Assembly (NCBI GenBank): GCA_902651635.1
Contig: CACRSC010000067.1
Coordinates: 93,120-143,086, forward strand
Direction of reading: 5' to 3'
DNA length: 49,967 nt
DNA from: Mastigamoeba balamuthi
Lineage: Eukaryota; Evosea; Mastigamoebida; Mastigamoebidae
Of this stretch, positions 41,775-49,967 are shown in pieces (the stretch's first letter is position 1; each line of letters begins with the position of its first letter). The notes under the pieces were generated by a model, which worked only from the letters and a program-made list of their open reading frames with translations, was not told where the DNA came from and did not search any database. The translations under genes were made by a program, and so were the position numbers.

Positions 41775-41945
41775 TGGCAACAGGCCATCAGTGGGTGCAC
41801 AATCACTGGTGTATTGAACTTGCACCCCAGACCCGCAGCCCAAGATGGTCCCAGTAGCACTGAAGGACCTGTCCTGCCGCTGCAGCAGGTGTGCTGAAGG
41901 TGCGATGGCAACAGCTCCGGCTGATGCTCAAAACGAATGTACAGA
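41775..41945 (-). repeat. Second copy of the 180 bp element found at 79-256
   Basis: The reverse complement reads CGTTTTGAGCATCAGCCGGAGCTG, GCAGCGGCAGGACAGG, CCTTCAGTGCTACTGGGACC and ends near GCACCCACTG, all found in order at 82-246. Its presence at the edge of the AT-rich island marks the return to host-type sequence. The stretch 41946-42140 beyond has no gene. Confidence 0.75.
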
Positions 41946-42140
41946 ACAGAACAGAAACAGACCTGCCCTAGCCGTCGTAGGACAGAAAAGGGGGATCCCT
42001 GGGCAGGCTGTACTCAAAACAACCGTACAATCAAAACGCTCTGGACTCATTTGTCAGACTGTTCACGCATTCCAGCAAGGAAGAAACAATCGTTGGTTGT
42101 CGCCAAGGGGGACAGGAGTCTGCCAGGGCCACATGTGGTT

Positions 42141-44346
42141 TCACGACCTCAGTGCAGCAAGAGCGCGCTTCCTCTCATCGATGGCCTGGTTGAGCTGCTG
42201 GATCAGGGGCGCGTACCTCGCGTCGATGGCCGCACGCGCGTCGGCGTACTCCCTGTCGCACTGGTCGCGTGCCCGCGTCAGCTGGTCCGTCGTCCAGTTG
42301 GAGAACTTGCTGCTGCTCTCTGCGGCCTTCCACGCCGACGCCAGCTCGTCGCCGGCCCCGAGCTCCTCCTCCTCGGCGTTCCTGAACACGCGCGTGCCAC
42401 TGTCGAAGTCGCCCTCGGGCGCCGCCTGCTGCTGGCTCTCGTACGGGCTCGGCGCCTCGCCGAAGTTGCTGAAGTTGGTCGTGCCGCCCCTGCGCACCAT
42501 CGAGCCCGTGCACGTGCCGTCCATGATCTGCAGCGTGCTCGGCGGGTACTGCACCGCGTCCGAGCCCCTGCGCGTCGCGCTGAACGTCGACGTGGGGATG
42601 TCGTCGGCCGCGGCGGTCCCGTTGTCCAGCCCCAGCGCCTTCTCTCGCCCCTGCTGCGCGATGATCCTCGCCTGCTTCTCCAGCAGCGGCAGCAGCACCT
42701 CGGTTGTCGTCGGCGCACTCTTGATGAACTCGTGCTGCCAATCAAAGCGACGACATCCAATTCAATTGAACCCCAGCACGTGGAAAGTGGTGAGGGGCAG
42801 GGGGCGCACGTTGAGGAGGTCCTTGGCCGTGGCGCGGTACCTGGGGTCCTTGACGACGCAGTTTGCGAGGAAGTCGCTGAACGCGGGGCTCCAGCGGGCG
42901 ACGTCGGTGAGGGTCGGCGGGGGCTTGCTGGGGATCATGAAGATGGCCCGCATCGGGTGCACGTTGGAGAACGGCGGCTTGCCCTCTGCCAGCTCGATCG
43001 CGGTGATGCCCAGCGACCTGCACCGCCCCACCCACGCGCGAGGTGAGCCCCGAGCGCGTTGGCTGCGAGCGAGCGCCGTGCTCTGTGCAGCCCCCGTACC
43101 AGATGTCTGCCTTCTCGTTGTACCCGATCTCCTGGATGACCTCTGGCGCCATCCAGAACGGCTGCGTGCGGGCGGGTCAGCCCATGCACAGGCGGTGCGA
43201 GAGGAAGGGAGAGGGAAGCGCACAGTGCCGATGACGGTGTGCCTCTTGGCCATGGTGTCGGCCAGCTGCCCCGACACTCCAAAGTCAGCTGCCCAGCGCA
43301 CCAGAACTCCAGTCAGCCACAAAAAGTGGACACGCAAAGAGCGGGCCGAGCAGAGCACGCCTGCAGGAGGGGAGGGGGCGCACCGAGCTTGCACTCGCCG
43401 CTGTCGTTCATGAGGACGTTGGCTGCCTTGATGTCTCTGTGCAGCTTGCGCTGCGAGTGCAGGAAACTGGAGGTGCACACAAACGCGCCGTCAGAGGCAG
43501 CAGCGGACGAGGGGGCGAGGAGGAGGGCGCACATGAGGCCCTGGATGACGTATTTGCAGACGAGGGAGATCTGGGCCTCTGTCTGGAGCGGGTGCCCGCA
43601 GACCTTCATCAGGTCGCTCACACTGCCGCCCCCGCAGTACTCCATCACAATCTGCAGCCACACGCACCACACACACACATTTCACTCCGGTGAGCGCTGC
43701 ATCCTCCTCCCCTCCTCCGTGCCCGCCCACCCCGCGCGAGGGAGTGGGTGCGCGTGCGGACCCAGAGCTCGTTGGACTGGACGTAGCTGTCGAGGTACAT
43801 CACAATGTGGGGCGAGCGGCAGCCCTTCATAAACTCTATCTCCGCCTGCAGCTCGTCCATGTCGTTGTCCACCGGTATCTGCGGGTGCCGGCGTGCGTCA
43901 GTGTGCCCCGCGAGGGAAGCGCGCGGGGCGCCCGCGGGCGCGCAGGGGCCGCCCGGGCGGCGCGCACACAATCGCGGCGGTTAGAAAAAAAACACACAAA
44001 ATAAATAATTAAATTAGTCAATTTGAATTCGTTTCCGGGCAACTGTCCCCGGCAGCGTTGCATTGCCGCGGGGCCACCGGTTACGGGAGCGGGTCTGCGG
44101 ACCCTCTTGATCGCGAACGACTGGCCATCGGTGACACGCTTCGCCTTCCACACAGAACCGTAAGACCTGCACACACCCCCCCCAGAAGAGGCGACACGCG
44201 TTGTGCACCCCCAGCGAGCGCAGCGGTTTTGTGCGGGCTGTGTCAGAAGCGCAAGGGGGAGGGGCGAGGGAGAAGGGGGGCGGAGAGCGGGCGGACCCCT
44301 CTCCGAGCTTCTCTTCCAGCTCATACTGGCTGCCCGGGTCTGCCAT
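42141..44346 (-). CDS. STE20-family protein kinase, MST1/2 (Hippo) type
   Basis: About eight exons run from [18 protein letters not shown] at 44346 to a stop at 42141. Seen in order: the glycine loop split by an intron ([14 protein letters not shown]), catalytic Lys in FAIKRV, a helix C with [20 protein letters not shown], the hinge [16 protein letters not shown], catalytic loop [23 protein letters not shown] in [16 protein letters not shown], activation loop to [18 protein letters not shown], and [16 protein letters not shown]. All catalytic residues are present, so it should be active. After the kinase domain come [16 protein letters not shown], an acidic linker, and a final charged helix ([20 protein letters not shown]) in the place of the SARAH domain. 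MST kinases act in Hippo signalling and, in amoebae, in cytokinesis and adhesion. The gene is divergent from the surface protein at 44632. Confidence 0.88.
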
Positions 44347-44631
44347 TTCGGTGTTGGTGTTTGCTGTTGGCTTTAGATATTCTGGGAAGAGATATTTCGC
44401 GTATCTTTGGCCCGAATCAGCAGAAAAGTTGGACCCCGGGCCCCGGCCGGCAAGTGCCCGGACACGCTGTCGGACGCAAAGCCGCGCGGTCCCACCCTGC
44501 CGGACAGATCGGCGTCACATTTGACACGTGTGGCCCCCACGTTTCCGGTGATTTTCCCTTACAGGAAGATTTATCAATCCGCGGAAAAGTGGGTTTGTTT
44601 TTCCACATCGAACAGATAGGAATAAAAAGAG
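44347..44631. promoter_or_regulatory. Divergent promoter region, MST-like kinase and surface protein
   Basis: A 285 bp space between divergent start codons. It contains GATATTCTGGGAAGAGATAT followed by TTCGCGTATCTTTGG at 44378-44412, the densest occurrence of the GATAT/CGCGTATCT motif class seen near other starts. AGGAATAAAAAGAG stands about 15 bases before the surface-protein ATG, probably too close to act as a TATA box. Confidence 0.45.
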
Positions 44632-46739
44632 ATGTCTCCGCGTCGCACGTACCTCCTGGCGGTTCTGGCTCTCCTTGTGGCCCCCTCGCTCTGCGCGAGC
44701 TCCTCCTGCCACGGCTGCCTGTACGCCTTCCGGTCGCCGCAGGTGCCCGTGCTGCGGTGGGGCGGCTCCACGGTGCCCGACTCGTCCATCTCGCACGGCA
44801 ACCCCATACAGTCCGCGGACGGCACGCCGCTGCTCCAGGTCTGCAACGGCGACCGCGCCGAGTACCTCACCGACGCGGGCACGTGGACCAGCAAGTGCGT
44901 GCTCGACCTCCCCCAGAAGAGCCCAGAGAACACCCAATTTCGATTCAATTGTCGCGATTGGGCGACACGGTGACAAATTGCCGCGTGCAGGTACATCGGC
45001 TCCGATGGCCGCATGCGCGACTCGTTCAACACGTTCTACGCCAACGGCGACGAGGTGCGCGCGCGGACCGTGCAGCCGTGGCAGCGGACGCTCTTCGACG
45101 TGCTGCGCGGGCGCACAGTGCGGCTGTGGGTCGACTGCAACAACGGCGTCCGCTCGTGCCTGCTCTTCAAGATCGCGCCGGCCACGCCCGAGCAGGGCTG
45201 CGAGCCCGACGGCGGCCAGAGCTCGTCGTCGGGCGAGTGGGGCGACGCGTGCAGGGCCAACCTGTCGCGGACGCAGGCGCAGCGGCTGATGGACCCCCCG
45301 GTGCTCAGCCTCGTGCGCTCGCCCAGCGCCCCCACGGCGGCCTCGGTCTACATCCGCCTGCCACAGATGATCCCCTCGCGCACCAACGTCTCTGCCCGCT
45401 TCGGTACGCGCGCTGTCGGGGCAAGAGGGGCAGGGGGGACTCGGGGCCAGAGGTGCCTACGGTTTTCTTCGGTATTGCGATGGGAATTCTGCGGGGGGGG
45501 GAACAAATACAGCAGTCCGCAGAACGCACTCGAATACCACCCGCTCTCCTCCTCTACTGGGCCTCCATCTCAGCGGCTGCGGCTCTCTCTCTCCTATCTC
45601 TTACGCACGGCGCACGGCGACGTTCCGGCGCAGTCAACCCGGACACCGAGGAGGAGTCGAGCGTGGCGGTCGCGATGAGGGAGTACCCGTGCTTCTTCGC
45701 GGGCTCGTCGCAGAACACGCTGAGCTTCCTGCTGGCCCACGCGCTGCCGCGCATCCACAAGACCGAGAAGCTCTACACCTTCGAGTTCGCCGTGCGCGTC
45801 CAGTGGGTCGAGTACTTCGAGCTCGGGCGCATCAGGCTCGCGCGGCCCTCCCAGGCGACGCTGCGCTTCTCCATCGAGTGGGAGCGCGCGCTGGCGCTGA
45901 CGACGACGGTCAGCGGGGCCAAGGACTGGTGGCTGCTGAGCGCCACGTCTGGGCGCCAGCAGCAGCAGGCGAGGCTGTCGCTCGACGGCCGCAGCCACCG
46001 CCCCTACATCGAAGCCTCGTTCGAGACGAGGGCTGCGCTGCGCGACTACGCCATCGTCCCGGGGCTCTTCCGCGCCGTCGAGCAGAGCGCGGGCTCGAGC
46101 GTCGTCGTCTCGTCGCCCGTCCTCGTCGGCCAGAGCGACGGCGTCCAGAGGTGGGCCATCCGCGCCGACATCGGCGACATCGACGTCTGCTCGACGGCCG
46201 CGCACTCGTTCACGCTCGAGTACATGATCGAGGCGGGCACGGGCAAGGCGCTCTACACGGGCCAGCTCAACGCCTCGCTCGAGGGCCTGCGCTCGTGGTG
46301 CATCGAGAACCAGACGGCCGTCTCGGGCGCGCAGTCGGTGTCGTCCTCGCTCGCGGGCTCGGTCGTGCACGTCGCCGGGGAGCTCAGGGCCGACATGCCG
46401 GTGCTCGGCGTCTCCGTCCAGCGCGTGCAGCTCGCGGGGCCCTCGGGCGCCTCCGAGGTGCCCTTCATCGAGGAGCCCTGCGCGCAGCAGTCGATCGGGG
46501 GCTTCTGCTACTGGACGGTCTTCGCTCCGGGGCTCGCCAAGGGCGCGGCGACGCTGACGACGACCGTCTCGGCGCGCCTGGGCGCTGGGGAGGCCGGCGA
46601 CAACCAGGCCATGGCCGTGGACATCGCGACGCCGGTGCAGCTGGCTGAGGGCGCGACGGTCGTGACCGGGTCCTCCGTGGCTGCCGCGCTCCCTCTCGCC
46701 CTCCTCGCCCTGGCGGCCGCAGTTGCACAATGGCTGTAG
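44632..46739 (+). CDS. Predicted secreted or GPI-anchored surface protein, unknown function
   Basis: Exons 44632-44894, 44991-45403 and 45634-46739 join in phase (AA|G TAC and TTC G|TC). The N-terminus is a signal peptide (MSPRRTYLLAVLALLVAPSL, cleavage probably after LCAS). The mature part has paired cysteines (SCHGCLYAF, CNGDRAEYLT, WVDCNNGVRSCLLF), then long beta-rich segments with Ser/Thr and a few N-glycosylation sites (CRANLSRT, GQLNASLE, CIENQTAV). The C-terminus ends GSSVAAALPLALLALAAAVA and QWL, a hydrophobic tail without charged residues after it, as for GPI anchor addition. Intron 1 has the AATTTCGATTCAATTG motif. I recognise no family. A cell-surface role in adhesion or protection is inference. 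Confidence 0.75.
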
Positions 46740-47049
46740 ACCCGCAAAGGGCAAACGACTGCCTGCCTGTCTCATGCAAATAGCCGAATGGTCGTTCTCA
46801 CACAGGCAGGCAACCACCACTGTTGGCTTTTTGTGCACTTGTTGGCTGGGAGCCACGCGGTTCCATTTTTGGTTCTTCTCGGGTGTTCTGTAAGGAAGAT
46901 ACCAGAAGATACGCGGATCTTCGCCGGAAGCCCACGGCTCAGAATTTGAGCAGTTCTGGGGGTGAGGAAAAGAAAGGCACCCCGGGCCCCCTACAGCAGA
47001 GACCGCGAGGCGCCTCCCGCCCAGCCGCCGCCCACCCCCCGCGCCCGAG
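46740..47049. other. Intergenic with GATA/CGCGGAT-like motifs
   Basis: Contains GGAAGATACCAGAAGATACG immediately followed by CGGATCTTCGCCGG at 46900-46930, related to motifs at other promoters. Otherwise no gene. Confidence 0.4.
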
Positions 47050-49967
47050 ATGATCCTGAAGGTGTACGAGCCCGAGGGCTCAGCGCGGACCGTCGAGTTT
47101 GGCGAGGGCGCCACGTTCGCCGACCTCTCCGCCATCTGCGCCGCCCACTTCCGCCGCGGCGGCCAGCTCTTCCTCTACGCCGAGAACACCTCCGGAGGTG
47201 CGCTGTGCCTGATCGCGCCCTGTCCCCCCATCCCACCCCCCAGCGCCCAGCAGAACCAGATATTCCCCTCGCGGTATCTTGAACTCTGGTTTTCGCGTGC
47301 CTGCCCTGCGTTCGCCGCACCAGGCCGCACACGGGTTCTGTGAACCCGAGGCCAGGGATGGGACTAGGCCCCCCACAACCTAGACGGCCACCGGGCGGGG
47401 GGGGGGCTGCTCCGGGGAGCTGGGGGGGAAGAGGGGACTCGGGACAGCCAGTTTATTTGAAAGGGGGCGTTTGTCTTGTCAGGCAAACAAGAGCATCACC
47501 TCAGCCCCTCCGACGAGGGGGACCCGGGGCTGAGGGCCCGCTTGCTGGCCCCCCGCGAGACCCCTTGCTGGCTGCATGCTGCCCCCGCCCAGCCCGGGCC
47601 CAGCACTCGCTGTTTCGCTTTTTCTTTAGTTCCCCTGTGGGGCCAACAGTGTCGGTTGGGCTGGTCCTGGTCCCCTTTACTGCTGTGGGACGAATCTTTC
47701 TCCCACTGCCCTTGGCGTTGGCTGACAGCCCAGGACACGCAGACGCGACGTTCGAGCTGGCGCCGATCGACCGCGTGGTGTCGGAGGTGCTGGCCAGGTG
47801 GGTCCAGGCGATGCCCAACAACAAGGTCGTCTTCACGGCCACTGTCTTTGACGTGTCCAAGCTCGACCCTGTGCGGGGCTCCCAGATTCCCGGGAAGATA
47901 TTTCTCGGAATCCTGACGTGGCGGACTTGCGCAGAAGACGTTCAAGCAGCCGTACGCCAGCCGGCTCGGCAAGGAGCACAGCAAGGGGATGGAGCGGACC
48001 GTGTCGACGATCATGACCGCCCTGAAGCTGTTCAAGTCCAAGTCCACCGACAACGCAGCCCTCGAGGATTCCGCGTGCGGCCTTCTCCCCCCTTCCAGAA
48101 CATTCTAGAACCAGCAGATTCCGTGTTTCTGATATTTCGTTATATCGGGAATAATCACCTCAGCATCGTGGCCGTCTCGGAGCTGCTGCTCAAAGTCGAG
48201 GGCAAGCTGGTGTTCACGGGCAACGACGGGCACCAGATACCCATCGGCGAGGAGATCACGCAGAAGCTCACGCTGACCAACGAGGCCGCCAAGCCCGTGC
48301 AGTTCCGCGTCGAGGCCACGCAGTCGCACCAGTACGACCGCACCGTCTCTCCCCGCGAGGGCACCGTCTCTCCGGGCAAGAGCGTCGAAGTCGAGGTCTC
48401 CCTGACGGTCCTGTGCACGTGCAAGACGGCGCTGGCCGTCACGCTGCACACGTGGTCCCACGGCGAGCGCCGCGTCAACGCGACGCTGTGCGCGCCCATC
48501 GAGAGCGCCCTGTCGCCGCGCATCGACAAGGACGAGGTCGCCCACGACGACTCGCTGATGGGCTCGGGGCCCTCGAGCCTCGTCTACCGCGGGGCGTGGC
48601 GCGGCAACGTCGTGGCGCTCAAGTTCTACGGCGGCAAAGTCGACGCCGACGAGTTCGCCCGCGAGGTCGCGCAGCTCGAGGGCTTCCGGCACCAGCGGAT
48701 CCCGACGTTCTACGGGGCCGTGCACACGCCCGGCTGCCTGGCGACGCTGACGGAGCTCTGCCCCGAGGGCAACGTCGAGGCCGTGCTCGCCAGGCGCCCC
48801 GGCCTCTCTGCGCTCTGGAGGCTGCGCGCCGTCCACGACGTCTGCCAGGCGATGGACTTCCTGCACCAGGTCGGCCACCCACCTCCTCGCGTTGCTGAGC
48901 CTCTCTCTCTCTCCCTCTCCCTGGCGCGAGCGCAGAGCGGAGTGCTGAGCGGGAACCTGAAGCCGCAGAACGTGCTGGTGGCGTCGCTGTTCGACTCGGC
49001 GGCGGTCGTCTGCAAGGTCGCCGACTTTGGGTGCACGCGGCAGACCAACGACGGCAGCATCGTCTACAAGTCGCCCGAGGTGCTGATGGAGCGCAGGCCC
49101 TACAGCCGCGGCATCGACGTCTACAGCTTCGCCTTTGTCGTCTACCTCGTCTTCGCGGGCGCCGCGCCCTTCCTCAACGACCCCTGCGCCAACAGCCCCT
49201 CGTGTTCGCCCCCTGCCCCTGCCCTGCGCCGCTCCGCCCGTGGCTCACGGGCCCGTGCGCAGCGCTCGTCGCGGCGCTGGGGACGGGGAAGCGCCCGGCG
49301 GTGCCCGAGAACTGGCCGCAGTTCCTGCGCGAGCTGCTGTGGGCGTCGTGGGACGACAACCCGAGCGCGCGGCCGTCGTTCGCGGACCTGAACCTCTCGC
49401 TGGCCTCTGCGGCGTCCAAGCTCGCCGAGACCCTCGACCCCAACCCCTTCTCGTACCCCGTGGCGCAGCCGGCGCCCGCCAGCTGCCCCTCCGCGGCTGC
49501 CGTGCCCGCTGCGGTGCCCGCCACGCCCGCTGCCGTCCCCCCCGCGGCGGCGCCGGTGGCAGCGCTGCAGCCGGGGCCGCAGGCCAAGCCCATGAACAGG
49601 TCCGCGGCGGCGGTGGTCGGCGTGACGCGCGCGTCGTTTGTGCCGCCACCGAAGCCGCTGCCCGCGGCGCCTGCGGCCCCGCCGAGGCCCATCAACAGGG
49701 CGACGGTGTTCGCCCCCGCCGCCCCGCTGCCCAAGGCCCCCGCGCCAGCGCCGCTGCCCAAGGCGCCGACGCCGACCGCCGCGGAGCCCCCGCTGCCGCA
49801 GCCCGGCGAGCAGGACGAGCCCCCGGTGCCCGTGCCGCTGCCGCTGCCCCCGTCGTCGGCGTCGTCGTCCACGAGCCCCGACTCGGCCAGGGGCGTCTCC
49901 CCCGCCCCCGGGACCCCGCGGAGGCCGGAGGACGTCGTCCCCCCGCCGCTGCCGCTGCCGCCCGGCG
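47050..49967 (+). CDS. Ig/MSP-like and kinase-like protein, probable pseudokinase (3' end outside window)
   Basis: Exons 47050-47197, 47743-47870, 47935-48074, 48164-48869 and 48936 onward join in phase; intron 1 (545 nt) is far longer than the rest. Order: a short beta N-terminus (MILKVYEPEGSARTVEFGEG), a middle unit of unknown type (ELAPIDRVVSEVLARWVQAM), an Ig- or MSP-like beta domain (GEEITQKLTLTNEAAKPVQF to LTVLCTCKTALAVTLHTW), then a kinase-like domain with glycine loop MGSGPSSLVYRG, Lys in VVALKFY, VADFGCTRQ and YKSPEVLMERRPYSRGIDVY. The HRD catalytic motif reads LSGNLKPQN, so the catalytic Asp is Asn. A last junction near 49190-49270 is unsettled. The domain is followed by a Pro/Ala-rich tail. 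Tyrosine-kinase-like proteins with Ig-like parts are numerous in amoebae. It probably signals by binding. Confidence 0.75.

Noticed and set aside
1-49967. tRNA or rRNA genes
   Set aside because: I saw no convincing cloverleaf with A and B boxes or rRNA core sequence by eye; a covariance-model search would be needed to exclude them.

Overview
The window is nuclear DNA of a GC-rich unicellular eukaryote. Genes are split by many short spliceosomal introns (mostly about 45-115 nt, GT-AG with a few GC-AG), lie close together on both strands, and include conserved eukaryotic genes: the nucleolar GTPase NOG1, a BCAS3-like WD protein and an MST/Hippo-type STE20 kinase. With a BPI-like/PqiA-like membrane protein, MACPF proteins and an Ig-like-plus-kinase protein this fits an amoebozoan, perhaps an archamoeba; that placement is inference. 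The assembly has a 104-base gap (13183-13286) and two single-N joins (14430, 36869).

Layout. (1) 0-10 kb and 27.8-38.2 kb are two arms of a scrambled, mostly inverted duplication. Shared blocks are an OLD-family ATPase/TOPRIM gene (complete at 6156-8687, decayed copies at 28.9-29.3 and 31.0-32.5 kb), a small membrane-protein gene divergent from it (5.7-5.0 kb; copies at 32.9 and 37.2 kb), a hairpin-forming minisatellite, an ADP-ribosyltransferase gene (complete at 26377-28375, fragment at 9.7-9.9 kb) and a family of acidic, proline-rich lineage-specific proteins (1780-3591, 29687-30638, 34292-35482, fragments at 0.9 and 37.0 kb). (2) 10.1-13.2 kb carries the BPI-like/PqiA-like protein gene on the minus strand, its 5' end lost in the gap. 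(3) 13.7-20 kb is a tandem duplication of a secreted MACPF plus Vps62-like gene: the 19.4-17.3 kb copy has a signal peptide and TATA box, while the 16.1-13.7 kb copy has lost its ATG and is frameshifted. (4) 20.3-26.1 kb holds BCAS3 (minus) and NOG1 (plus), sharing an 85 bp divergent promoter. (5) 38.25-41.77 kb is an AT-rich island of foreign appearance with a dead Tc1/mariner transposase. (6) 42.1-50 kb is gene-dense: MST-like kinase (minus), a predicted GPI-anchored surface protein (plus) and an Ig-like plus kinase-like protein whose catalytic Asp is replaced (plus, running off the window).

The most notable system is the OLD-ATPase/small membrane protein pair: two divergent genes on one conserved bidirectional promoter, duplicated in inverted orientation about 26 kb apart, with truncated copies ending in a shared minisatellite. 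OLD nucleases are mostly known from bacterial and phage conflict systems; a complete eight-exon version repeatedly copied in a eukaryote looks little described. Exon coordinates were worked out by hand from splice consensus and reading frame; where several exons sum to a whole number of codons this is stated.
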